Below, in pieces: positions 45,699 to 56,945 of a stretch of DNA of 64,000 nucleotides. Both the position numbers and the translations under genes were made by a program. The notes below the pieces were generated by a model that did no database searches, was not told the DNA's origin, and saw only the letters and a program-made list of their open reading frames with translations. The stretch covers positions 1-64,000 of the forward strand of contig JAPEVF010000057.1 in NCBI GenBank assembly GCA_029747585.1, written 5' to 3'. The DNA comes from Pleurotus djamor. Taxonomy: Eukaryota; Basidiomycota; Agaricomycetes; Agaricales; Pleurotaceae. The first letter of the stretch is position 1; each line of letters starts with the position of its first letter.

Positions 45699-46427
45699 AT
45701 GCCGCCTCCGGTGAACCCATCCAACCTCACCATTCCAAACACGCACACCGCTCCTTTCGTTGACAAGGTTCTCGTCCGACAAATATTCGATCCAACATCA
45801 TTCTTAGCCCCTTCGACTCGCACCTCACTTCCTATGGGTGCTCCAACAACAGATACGTCAGTGACGATCGTGATTTCGTCAAGGACGGCTGCAACGACTA
45901 CGGTGGCTATTATCACAAATATGCCACAGCCCTCTCCGGACCACCAAGCCGAGACGTACTTCGAGTCAAACACATTCCCTCCCCCAGTCGTCGACACTTC
46001 GTTCTCAATACCTCAGCAGCAGGCCACGGTTGCTCCGCTCACAGACGAGCGCCCTGCGAATGGGAACGCTCCAGCAACACCGGAGACAAGCAATCCCCAG
46101 GTGCCAGTGAATGGGGAAGACGAAAGTGGCCCTGAGACAACGATGACTTCGCCTGCACATCCTATCGTAATAACGACGACTGGGATGGGGATTCCAATTC
46201 TGACTGGGACTTCAGAGACGACAGGTATCACCAGAGAGTCATCGCAAGACTCAGACGCACGAACGAGACAGGCTCGGCCTTCGCACAGTGACCCGGACGC
46301 TCCAACTTCCACTGAATTCGCAGCCCCAGGTGAGGGAGCCCATCGTTCGAATTCAGCGACTAAAATTTTGGGGATGTATAAACGGGCATTTGTTGTCGTG
46401 GCTCTGACAGGACTGCTTATTTCATAA
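45699..46427 (+). CDS. Ser/Thr/Pro-rich C-anchored protein, family member 5
   Basis: Single exon, 242 residues, divergent from FunK1 copy 1 with a 224-bp spacer. The N-terminus MPPPVNPSNLTIPNTHT and VDKVLVRQ match member 3, and the core reads TSVTIVISSRTAATTTVAI. A Pro/Thr/Ser-rich middle is followed by HRSNSATKILGMYKR and a hydrophobic tail (AFVVVALTGLLIS) ending at the stop. It has no signal peptide, so a GPI anchor is unlikely. It lies about 14 kb from the other members, between two FunK1 genes. Function unknown. Confidence 0.68.
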   Translation: MPPPVNPSNLTIPNTHTAPFVDKVLVRQIFDPTSFLAPSTRTSLPMGAPTTDTSVTIVISSRTAATTTVAIITNMPQPSPDHQAETYFESNTFPPPVVDTSFSIPQQQATVAPLTDERPANGNAPATPETSNPQVPVNGEDESGPETTMTSPAHPIVITTTGMGIPILTGTSETTGITRESSQDSDARTRQARPSHSDPDAPTSTEFAAPGEGAHRSNSATKILGMYKRAFVVVALTGLLIS

Positions 46428-47135
46428 CCGTTTCCTATCGTAAGCAAACCGGACTCGATAGAGTACTACTTCTTGGTCAACAAACAGCGAGATTTCATAC
46501 AGTCACGTACACTCACAATATACCATATTACTATTACAGCTGAAGCTTAAGAGCGAGGCCCAGCCTAGACTGCATGTGTGCGATGTGCGATGTTCATCTT
46601 CAGATTGATATCGTCTTTTGCCATCCTCTGCTGGCTAAGGCATATGAATATCCTCGAAATGAGGATTGAACTGAGGTTCGTCGTAACCTAATTCAAACTG
46701 AATGGTTAGCGAGTTTACGCGCGGTGTAAAGCGAGGCGAGACTGACATTGGCAAGATACCAGGGCCCCATCGTCTGAGCTGTAACGGAGGGGGGTAACCT
46801 ACCCGTGTAACAGCAGGAAAGTAGAGATTTGCTGTAACCTAGATGGCGTTCGGTGATAAGCCAATGTTTGATACCAAGGGGGACTATCAGCGGTGTTAAT
46901 CGTGCAGGGGTAAGAGACAGGGTTCTGTTTGGCTGGTACCACCCGTCCCTCTTCTCCGGCACCCTTTGAATTGGACCAACGGCGAAAGTAGAAGAAAAGT
47001 TGGAAGTAATTGAATGATGATTGGGGAGAAACTAAGTATCAAACAAGCAAGGGGCATGAAAGTACATTGTCGTGATGGTACCAGTGAGTAGTGATGAGAA
47101 TAAACGTAAGTAGAGAGAAGGCGAGGTCGATTGAT
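46428..47135. other. Intergenic region
   Basis: Between the convergent member 5 and FunK1 copy 2 stops. A minus-strand frame at 46693-46962 has no recognisable feature. Confidence 0.45.
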
Positions 47136-49620
47136 CTATTTTCGGCGACCTGGGGATAGAATGTGAGAAACAATGAAAGCAACACGTCTGAAGCAACAAC
47201 GACTTACGCTTTGACAAATTGTCGTCAGGAGATTCCATTTCGTCGACGTTCCGTTTGCTACTCTTCTTCGAAGGTGCCTTGTCCTTCGGTTTCTTCGGCA
47301 TCTTGTGTTTACTGCCCGCAGCCCTACTGGAGACTTGTCCATTTTGTAGAGGCTGCGCGCAGTCAGCTTGATATGTGTATGTCTTGACCTTGACGTAGCG
47401 TGATAGCTGTGTGTTGAATTTGACGTCTGTGTCCTTCCATTTCTCGAGGTAAATCAAGATGAGACGTTGGATGGCTTCATGAAGGTGAAGTCGTNGGGGG
47501 AGCGGGGGTGAGGAGAGCGTATTCAGGGCGGACCTGCTTTATCAAATCTGATATGAAGGGCGCGACAAAAGAGAGCTTCTCGTGTAAAATCTTGTTCCAT
47601 TCCTGTCGCTGGAATATGCCAAGTCTGGAGTCGTTGATCTTGCAGATCTCGTGGTGAGCGAAGCAAGCCTCCCAAAGATCCTTGAATTTCCCTCCATTTG
47701 TATCGTCGTCAGGTCCGTTCACATCCGCAGGAAGCGCCCTCAAAAGGGTGACAATGATGCACCAGAAAATAGATTCGACATCATGGCGTGGGAGATGCTG
47801 GAATTCAGCCTCAAGGTCTGAAAGGCTGGACTCGTAGCGGTCGCACAATTCTTGATCGATGGTACCACCGTGGGAGGTGCCTGGGGCATCGTTGAAATTG
47901 CGTAGGGGATCGTGAGCGTTTTGATAGATAGTCTCATAGCGCTGCTTTAGATCCGTTGGTAGAGTCGGCATCCGTGAAAATAGACGGTCTTCATCAAGGA
48001 TCCGGCCCTTGGCTACTGAACGAGCGATATACTTCGGAGTGCCCTGTTGTAATAAATCAGAGTAATGTATCAATCAATAGAGCAAGAACTCACAGTTCGC
48101 TCGTGAAGGGACTCATCCGAAGATCGTTCCGTTCTATCAAGCTTACATGCGTTGTCCAGGTCGATGATCAAAGCTTGAGGCGGTGCATTTGCTTCGCTAT
48201 GAGATGTGAAGCTATAAGTGGTAGAAGAGATAACACGAAAATCGCTGACTTACCCAGAGAGTACCTCATGAATGAACCGCGGTCGTTTCTGGCCTTGAAA
48301 AGGCGGTTTGACATAATCGCGAGCTTGCTTGGGATTGATGAGAATGTTGGCCAGGCTGATGTCGCGATGTAAGATGCCATTTTCAACGGCGTAGCGATGG
48401 GCTGAGAACCGAGAAGCTCAACGTCAGTGAGACAAATAGCTGATAGCTAAGGGGAGTAATGCACCTTCAGTGACGTCATACATGACTTTGCAAAAGCTAT
48501 GGAGGCCGTCCACCATAGTAAGAGGGTCACCGCTAGTGGCCAGCACTATACGGGTTTTTGTTCGCGACTGCTCATCGGATCCGACGGTGATGACCTTGTT
48601 CTGAGACTCGACCTCGAAGTATTCGATGCAATCGGCAAAACCTAGAGCGAAACCGGCTTTATGAAGAGTGTCGTAGAGCTCCCCTTCGGTGAACGTGAAG
48701 TCGTTGCTGCGATATTGATCCTTGATGATAAATGGCGATCCAAGACATACGATGCCATGGTTCTCCGACTAGCTTAACGGTGCAACGCTTATGTACCGTA
48801 GTAGTCGTAGCAACGTCCCACTTGGGCGGTCCATCAAGAGGGAGCCCATCCGAGAGGGTGACAGTCTCGTCGTAGTGAAGGTGGCGATCCTTCGGAACGT
48901 ACAATGTGTACGCGTATTCGAGGAGCGGCATGATATCAGACCACGCAAACTCTTCCGAGGACTCAAGGCCAGAAGCAGTCGACCAATGGAGCGTGTAGCC
49001 CGCAGCTGAGAGAGCGATACCAAGAATGCCAACACGATTTGGAAGGGCTTGATTGGCAAGCCCCAGGTAGTCTGCACATTGGCCCGCTCCTTTAGCCTTG
49101 TCAGGTCGTCTCTTGAGCTCGGCAGCGGTCGTGATATGGTGCCATGCAATGGGTATCTTCTTGCGCTTGAGTTTCCTGTGGAGAGACTTCGGAAGGGACA
49201 CAAAGTCTGGGCGAGAATCGAAGTGGCCGTTGGGGTGGTGCCGAANGGGGGGCATTGGGAACGTCAACGAAGCACAGCTCCTCTGTGTTGGCCGGGCATA
49301 ATTCTGGAAGAGAATGTCAGTATAAGTGAGGCATAAAGTCAGAAATCACAAAGCTGCTTACTGTGAACGGCTGTGTAGATTTTGTCCATCATTTTGACAG
49401 GCAAGGAGTAAGACGTCTCCACCATCTTTGAGACAGCCTTGACGGCCTTCAGAATCCCCGAATTCTTCGCCACTTTCTCAAGACCTTTGCAAGAGTTGAG
49501 TCTAGTCTTCCGGAAGTTTGCGTTCGGTTCAAGGCCTTCAACAGGAGGATTCATCTCGCTGCGACAAGTTGCGGGAGCTTTGCGGGGTCTGACTGGGGTA
49601 GGGGGAGCAAGGTTAGACAT
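47136..49620 (-). pseudogene. FunK1-type kinase, copy 2, frameshifted
   Basis: Paralogue of copy 1 from ATG 49620 to stop 47136, with the same exon pattern, including the last intron (47217-47150) and a basic end (KRRRK). It keeps NANFRKTRLNSCKGLEK, KIPIAWHHIT, ENGILHRDISLANIL, LIIDLDNA and PRHDVESIFWCIIVTLLRAL. Near 48735 it lacks 20 bp present in copy 1, exactly before the ATP-binding segment FIIKDQYR. The frame therefore shifts and hits a stop at about 48659. A second slip lies at an N in a C run near 47495. If the deletion is real the kinase cannot be made whole. If it is an assembly error the gene is otherwise intact. Confidence 0.85.
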
Positions 49621-50516
49621 GACGATGATACGAGAAGGGATGATGTTCGGATGGCCACAAGCATTGCTTACAATTTATAGACTGACCTGTAGTTCTAAAA
49701 CGGGACGACAATGGATGCTGCGATCGTTGTGGCAGGCGACCGATGTGGCAAGAGGAAAGGTTGGGCCACCACCATTTTAAAGTCCGCTACCGCCTTGTTC
49801 GAACAATCAGGTGATCGCGCTTTCCTCAGGAGCTCTCCTAGAACACTGTCTGGACTTCTACCCGGCTAATACAAGTACATATGTTCTCATTCGATCTACA
49901 GAAGAGCACTCGCAGGAGTATACTGTGTATTTGGGAGCAAAGACTGCCACGAAGCCCGTGATAATCCAGACCTTTGTGTCCTACCATTTTAGGAATTGCC
50001 CACTTGTCACGACCCTTTTTGCTTGCTGTCCGCATCCTAATTCGGATACCCACCCATTGTAGATCGTACACGCTCGATACACGCTCGATCTCAATGGTCC
50101 AGCACAGGCTGTGCCGCCCCAAATAGGACGATATTTGTGCCGCCTACGCAAGTTGAGTCATTCCATGAGGCCGACCCCGAGAAGGGAATGGTCTTCGGCA
50201 TTGTTGTGAGTAGTACATTCAATGAGATAAGATTTCAGCTTTCCTTGACCTTCCTTCGCAAACGTCGCTCAAGTATACACGCTTCATGGTTGGCTCTGAG
50301 ATCTGAGTAAGGGTCATCGGGGAACCTGGCAGATCTGGTGGCGACCAATTTTGTGCCTCACAAGCCAGGAGCGTGTGGGGCGAAAAGGATTTCATGAGCA
50401 TTGTGTCTTCAATAAACCAGAGAGAGGAAACCTTGCGAGAGGTACACGCGTTACGGTGGGTACTTTGTATTGTCGACCTTTATCATGGTGCTAAGTATCT
50501 ACCAATTCATACCACT
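49621..50516. other. Intergenic region
   Basis: Promoter side of FunK1 copy 2 and 3' flank of the amylase. Short frames only; nothing supported. Confidence 0.45.
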
Positions 50517-52943
50517 TCACTTCCACTCGCTGCTGACGGTCTGTGATCCAGACGACCCCGTTTTCAACTCCCGGTTCGGACCCGATTCGAAGATGAACTG
50601 AGTTCCTTAGCACAGGGCACAACATGAGGTATAGAAGGGCTTACGCTTCCATCCGACTCTTTGCGGACAAACTTATACTGAACGGTTGTGTTCGCAGGGA
50701 GATTCACGGTAGCACGCCAGACGGGATAGTTTGATGAGGAAAGAGCGATCTAGATGAGATGTATGTGAATACAATAGCTGAGCATTGATCAATCAAAACA
50801 CTAACTGCTGCCGCCGGTACCCATGTCCCCAACTGCGAGATTGAACCTGCGAGGAAGATATTCTAATAGAGTAGGATCGTTTTCAGTCACTATTACATGT
50901 GCACAAGAAGATATACTCACCTCTCCCAATGCAGTTATCGCGTTCTCTTCGAACGTAACCGCCACGGAACCACACCCGTCATTATTGTCAGTTCCCGAAC
51001 CTTCGGCACCGGTATGTATGGCAAAAGCACTTCGAGCAGGAACGGTCACGCTGAATGAACCGTCCGACACGGTGACGCTGGAAGAAACGATCTCAATTTT
51101 ATGCCCATAGCCTTATGAATGACACTTACGACGAGCCAGAGCATTTTTCCGAATTAGCTTTGCCGCTGATGACGTCACAGTACGATCCATCAGGCATCGA
51201 CGTTGTGAAGATCACGCTCCATGCTGTATCGGCGTTATTGATCGCAACGAATCCTGCGTCGCCTGAAAAAGAAAGGAAATTGTGTTTCAAAAACAATATT
51301 GAACAAAGCCCTTGCACAAGCATACCTCGACCAAAGGCTATCTGCTGACTCTGGGGAGAGACCCAGTTCGTGATAGGCGCAGAGCCAACCGTATTCCTAA
51401 ACCCAACCATTCCAGAGAAAGCGATCCACCGGTGTTGACATAGCCAGCCATTTGCACCTCCCGTGTCAGAGCATGTGCCAACACCGCCGTTGGGTGCACC
51501 GGCGTCGATGTCAGTGAAGCCCGAGTAGCTAGACAGGATAGTAGGCGTTCCATATGGGTGGGCCAAGGAGAATATTGTGGCTGTGACGTATGTGTTCGAG
51601 GGAGAATCGGCGTTGAGAGAGCCACCATTACGCTCAGTGTCATGATTTGCGACGAAGATGTTGGCACCACTACCAGACACCCAACCTAAGGACGTTGGAT
51701 GAGCTTCGCTATCAAGAATTATATAAAGTGTACCTCGGTTGTCAAGGTCTTGCAGGCTGAAGATACCACCACCAAGGAAAGTGTTCCTTAATTCCTCAGT
51801 GTATCGAAATCTATTACGTCCGTCAGACGAGTTCGTTGAGATTGACACCAAGACCTACTCTTGGACGTCCCCATTATTCACATACTCTGACGGCTGCACA
51901 ACGTCTCCGCCTCCGAAGATGACTTCTTGAGTAACGTAAAACGGTCCACTGACCCGTGAAAGAATATCGGCCAGGTCAGCCGATGCGATGTCTAGCAGAA
52001 TTCGATTATCAAGAAGCTCCATAACCATGTGGGGGTGGAAACTCACGCTTCGCTGCATCGAGGCGGAACCCATCAACGCCGAGCGAACGCAAATCGTTAG
52101 CATACTCCGCGAGACGACCGCGCACGTAGTCTGTGTCGGTTGCCAAACTGAGCTCAGCAAATCAGTAAATTCGATTCGATCTGGCTGAAGCTGGGACCTG
52201 GACTGACTCTGCTAGACCAACCAACTGACAGGTCTGAACTTCAAGTCTGTTTCCGTAGTCAACAATGTTATCGCCCTCTTCTAAGCCACAATGATGAAAA
52301 TCCTGTGTCAAATGAGAACAGCTTCCAGTCACGAAATGAACCTTGACGTTGAATGCTTACCTGCACTTGGTAGATCCCAGGGTAGTTGTAGTGCGTGAAC
52401 GACGACCCGCCAATGCCTGTACCAGATTCGATGCCCGCCATGTGGTTGAATATGGTATCTGTCGGCGCCGCTCAGCCAGATGATCGTCATGATGAGAGAA
52501 ATAATTTACGGACCTGCAATGACTTTCACCCCTGCTGCGTGGCATGTGGTGACCATATTAGCAAACTGGGCCCGGTTGCCTCGTTTTGAGTTCAGGGTAT
52601 ATGAGACAGGTTGATAATCTGTCCACCATTGACCGCCTTGAATATGCTCCGCTGGCGGGCTCACTAGACGGTCAAGTACATAGTTAAAGCATATACCCGA
52701 GGTGGTGCAACGGGAAAAAACCTTGCCTTGGACAAAGCCGTATCCAGCAGGTCCGATGAAATCAACGCATTCGGTAGCGACACTGTCCCAAGTCCACTCG
52801 AACATTTGAATGATCACGGACTTGGTACCTGTGGGTTCTTGTGCCTCTAAGTTAGACGTAAACGGTGTCGATTCGAACGCGGCCATCGCTGGCGCAAGGT
52901 AAAGAAGAGTTGCGGCAGTAAAAAGAAATGATTTCGTAGGCAT
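50517..52943 (-). CDS. Secreted GH13 alpha-amylase with C-terminal CBM20
   Basis: Hydrolyses alpha-1,4 links in starch outside the cell. ATG 52943 gives a signal peptide ([19 protein letters not shown]). The GH13 barrel shows [17 protein letters not shown], region I DTIFNHMA, region [14 protein letters not shown] (last residue from a split codon over an intron), region III EVIFGG (catalytic Glu) and region [10 protein letters not shown]. Then come a C-domain ([10 protein letters not shown]) and a starch-binding CBM20: [42 protein letters not shown] and [13 protein letters not shown]. The stop follows VSSEWK. Many introns of about 50-70 bp. The barrel resembles the animal/bacterial type rather than the classic Aspergillus TAKA type. 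All catalytic residues are present. Confidence 0.93.
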
Positions 52944-54218
52944 TGAGGCTATGGTTGGATTCCTCAGAGGCCTATAGCCTTTATACCTAGACGACCACAG
53001 CGTCAGTTCAGTAGGCATCAATTCTTGCATCGGAGCATTGTGAAAGAGTCCGCCATGAAGGCCTCCGAATTCATAGAATAAGATTACCAACTCGGGCGGG
53101 TCAGATAGTCGCCCGAGCCGAAGAGGCAGAAGAGTCGAATGAGTCACGCACCTATGCAAGTCATGATCACCTGGAACGAGAATTGACGGGATTTCCTGAT
53201 GCCAACAAGCGGTTCAGCTGGCTTTGGAGCTACTAAGCACACGGGACCAAACTCGTAAAGCTGCGTTCTTTGCTTCGCATCATTGAGTACGGTTACATTG
53301 TCATTGTGAGCGCATGGTCGGAGAAGATCGACGTCGCAGCTGACTCCGTTATGTAGAATAGGCGTACGCCGGTTTACGTTCAAGTATAAGTTACCACCGC
53401 CGTTGGCGATTTGATGCTCGATGCAAGCTTGATGCGGCTGATGTTGGTTGAAAACTCGAAGCGCCCGAGGAGCGCCGATTATGAATTGATCCGAGCCCCT
53501 GAGAAGATCCTCCTATAAGTACCTGAAGGTTTCCCTCCTCCAGCCTCTTTGCAAACCTGATGCAATCAAGCACTACGCACTGTCATAGAGCGCTTTCAGC
53601 GCGAGCCCCAGCTTGCTAGTGCTGTACATATCTCTCTCGAGTCATCCAGGGTTTTATTTTCGACGATGAGTACACTGGTAAGTAGCAATTTTCGTCGTGA
53701 ATGCGGAAAATTCATTGGTCCAACTTCGCCGCCATGTCTACGCACAGCTTTGAGCTTTCCAGGTACAAGTAGAAGACTGAAAGCGGCCCTTTCGATGCTT
53801 CTGTCTCAGTGCAGTGCTTTGAAGCAATTGATACCGATGCATATAAGTACCCACAGCAGAGACCAACATGTATGTACGTACACCCGTGTAGTGGATAACA
53901 AAACCACGCGTTTGGTGACAGGGCGCAGTCGTCCACAGCCGAATCGTGGATAGGGCACGCTGTAATCAAAAGATTGTACGAATATGTCAAGCGCAGCTCG
54001 AAATCGAGACCAGTCGCCCGGGTGGTACATAACACAAAAGTAATATGAACGTAAATAGTGCGCGGTATTTATGAGGGCCTCAATGTGATCTCCGCAGGAG
54101 AACTCCAGATACCTTAATTACAATAGACGGGGAACGGTAGACAGCGAGCACCGGGGATGACGGGGAATAAGTAGAGGAGGTGAGAACGAAGGAGAGATCA
54201 GGGGATAAAACATAAACG
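52944..54218. other. Intergenic region of about 1.3 kb
   Basis: Upstream region of the amylase and 3' flank of the second zinc-finger gene. No coding exon supported. Regulatory sites are probable but none was recognised apart from the TATA box. Confidence 0.45.
52981..52987 (-). promoter_or_regulatory. TATA box of the amylase gene
   Basis: TATAAAG on the minus strand, 38 bp upstream of ATG 52943. Supports that start and a very short leader. Confidence 0.6.
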
Positions 54219-55127
54219 TCATGACCGTTTGACGGCAGGATGGAGAGAGGTCTTTAGATGTCGCAGCAAGTCACATCTCGATGTGAATGCGCTACCACAT
54301 GAGCACTTGAACGGTCTGATTCCGTAGTGAGCGCGCAGATGCCCTGATAGGTACACGGTCATTAAGTCATAAAACCGAATACATGGAGGAGATTTTGACC
54401 AACTTTGTTCGTTGGATCTACTGGTAAACCCTTGAAAACACACGGGGCAGTTGAACCGGTGTACGTGCTTTCGTTTCTTCTCGGATGCAGCGCGGACGGC
54501 TCGAGTTCCTACAACAATACGAGCAACCTGCGGATCGCGGTCCGAAGACTGACTTAGTCCCTGGTCCGGTCCACCAGCGGCAATCAGTCCTTCTTGGTAG
54601 TAAGAGGTGCTGTCAATTCCATATTGTGGCCCAGAACTTCGATCCTGGGGTGGCGAGAAGAAGTGTGTGTTCGCGTATGGCAGACTCGCGGGTTGAGAGT
54701 AAGTATCGGACTGGAGAGGAGAACCATCATGGATGTAGTGATGACAGTCTTCGGGCATGAACGATGGAGGTGATGAAAAAGGATAGAAATTGGGAGTCGA
54801 CTCATGGGGAGGATGTGTGGGGAACCAATCAAAGGCTTGGTAAGAGGAATGCGTGATGCCAGATTGTGAATTCCCATCTGGGTAAAATTCATTCCATGGC
54901 GGAGGAGACTCGGTGATACCGAAGAAATGATGATCCAAAGAACCGATAGAGTCAACAGCGGCCGACGCGGGCAGCTGGGATGGAGGAAAAGGGAAGTCTT
55001 GTGAAGGAGGGACAAAATGAACGGTGGATGCGGACGCGTTGGAAGGAGCAGGTGGTCCTGAATAAGAGTTCCATTTCGAAGAGTAGTTAACGGTGGTTTG
55101 CTCTGGAGATGAAGGAATTAGTGTCAA
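54219..55127 (-). CDS. C2H2 zinc-finger protein, copy 2
   Basis: Paralogue of the gene at 10930-11803. The main exon (about 55127 to 54404) is Pro/Ser-rich (PPSQDFPFPPSQLP, HHFFGITESPPPW) and ends in finger 1 (FNCPVCFQGFTSRS). A 60-bp intron (54403-54344) interrupts finger 1 at the same place as in copy 1. It has a GTTGGT donor. Exon 2 gives RHLRAHYGIRPFKCSCGSAF and a closing RHLKTSLH, so finger 2 again has C-x-C spacing. The frame at 55127 opens with TTG, not ATG, so a small upstream first exon, as in copy 1, is likely (TCTCCAG near 55109 could be its acceptor). Probable transcription factor; targets unknown. Confidence 0.78.
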   Translation of the reverse strand: MTLIPSSPEQTTVNYSSKWNSYSGPPAPSNASASTVHFVPPSQDFPFPPSQLPASAAVDSIGSLDHHFFGITESPPPWNEFYPDGNSQSGITHSSYQAFDWFPTHPPHESTPNFYPFSSPPSFMPEDCHHYIHDGSPLQSDTYSQPASLPYANTHFFSPPQDRSSGPQYGIDSTSYYQEGLIAAGGPDQGLSQSSDRDPQVARIVVGTRAVRAASEKKRKHVHRFNCPVCFQGFTSRSNEQSWSKSPPCIRFYDLMTVYLSGHLRAHYGIRPFKCSCGSAFTSRCDLLRHLKTSLHPAVKRS

Positions 55128-56945
55128 GGGCGAGATAGGCAGCTATGACTTGGTCCCTGACCTTCTTCAGAAGAATATGGGCAAGACCATTGACACTGCA
55201 TGGGCGCGAGAAGGCATTCCAGTGGGGGTTGATGCTATGCGGGTCACATGAAGCTCGGTATTTAACCCTGTACGAGGAACCGAAGCGCCGTAGAATCATC
55301 GAAGAAGCCGTAATACTTCATCGAGAGCAGATACCTCCCTGAATTCATTAATTGCGTGATGGAAACCTCAAACACAATTTGAAAGGGGGTATACGAGCCT
55401 TGGGAGTAGTAATTTGAATCATTAGCTTGACCCATGACCGTACGTATGTTGGGAGATCAAAGTCTAACAGATGAGGACAGCGAACAGCTATGTGGTCGAA
55501 ACATCGGCTACCAACACATAAAATGGCCGGCCATTAGTGTATCACAAGTGTATACGATTGCTCCCATCCGCGCGGGAGCAGCGTTGCGTATCCAGTTCTG
55601 GACGGCCAAGGATATCTGGATAAGCCTTCTGACTCCTCTACATCGCAATCGAAGGATATAGTGTTGACTAGTCGGTTCTAAAAGCAGTGTCACTGAGCGA
55701 GAAAAATCTTACAGCACGCGAGGATACCTCACCTCAAGTAATTAGCATCCTTGTCGATTGACAGTGCACCGGACAGCACAGACTGACCGTATTGGAAGGG
55801 AAAGCAGCGACAATGAGAGGCGTATGAAAAAAAAGGCAGCGGTGGAGCGATGCAAATAAAAAGCTTTAGCGCTGCATGGCTATGGCTTGCCATGCAAGCT
55901 TCGGGAGGTCACTGGTCAGCATGCAAAGTTGAGGTGAGCACGCATTCATTAATTCCAGGGGACTGTGGATGGCGCTGGGATAGCGGATGACAATCATCTA
56001 ATAAAAGATAAGATTAGATACATGATAAAGGCAGTTGACTTACGCGCCATGTGAGTAGCTACCACTCGCGATACGGTGACCAGGAAGTAAGGCGCTCTCG
56101 ATGCTATCCGAGCATGCCTCTGAGTCACCCGCGCAGTCAAAACGGATACGGCCTGAGGAATAGCTAAGGAATCCAGTCGGAATGGCAGCAGACATGGGAC
56201 GAGTAACACGAACTGTGAGAGTAGTCGGTTAGGCGAGGAATAGCTTTGCTCACCGTCCATTTTAATTGGCTACTCACCGCGATCAAAGTTATGAGTAAGT
56301 GGCCGGAAGAGCATGGGGAGCAGTCTCTTTAAGTCCCTCCTGAAGGGTTAATACGAGCTCGAAACTCTGAAAGCTCTGTACTGCTCTTCGCTGGCCGATA
56401 AGGGGAGCACCATGCATCCATCTTATTACAGAGATTCTGGACCGCAACTGAATGATGACAGAAGCCCGCTAGCGAGAGCACCCGCAGACAGCTGTATACT
56501 GTAGTAGCGAAGGGGGCTGTTTGATAACAGATGAGTGGTTTGAGGAAAAGCATGGTTGACGCATCAATGCATCATAGATTGCTCGATCGGGAGCAGAAAT
56601 TGAGCAGGAACAGAAGGCTAAGCAACCGCCAACCATGTCCATTATTGACCGTGTGAAATAGGTTTCTCACACCTAGGAAACACCAGATTACGAGATTACA
56701 GCTCCGCGGAGGTGGTTGCTTGGCTGTGTTTGGTTGTGGTTCACCAAAAACCCACGGCGCCCTTCGTCCTCTCCTCCAACACCTGCCCGTGTCAATCAGA
56801 AGCCTTGGCTGTTGGTAAGTCAAAACCCACGCTGATCTGTCCCTTGCTACGGTCTTAAAGTCGATTTTTCCCGCTAGATATCCCACTCTACCCTGATTGA
56901 CCTGGTTCAAATTCAAATCCATCGACTTGATTCTTCTACAAGCCT
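55128..56945. other. Long intergenic region with an orphan exon
   Basis: About 1.8 kb with no complete gene. Only the exon-like segment at about 56043-56210 (listed separately) stands out. The 3' end is the promoter of F-box copy 4. Confidence 0.4.
56043..56290 (-). CDS. Possible two-exon fragment, unrecognised
   Basis: On the minus strand LLPMLFRPLTHNFDR ends at a GTGAGT donor. A CAG acceptor opens RVTRPMSAAIPTGFLSYSS, GRIRFDCAGDSEACSD and SIESALLPGHRIASGSYSHG, followed by GTAAGT. The frame has normal composition and two cysteines. No start, stop or family is clear, so this may be a remnant or the middle of a small gene. Confidence 0.3.

Noticed and set aside
46013..46447. 144-codon minus-strand frame
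   Set aside because: Antisense to member 5 of the anchored family. The sense frame has the family core and tail.
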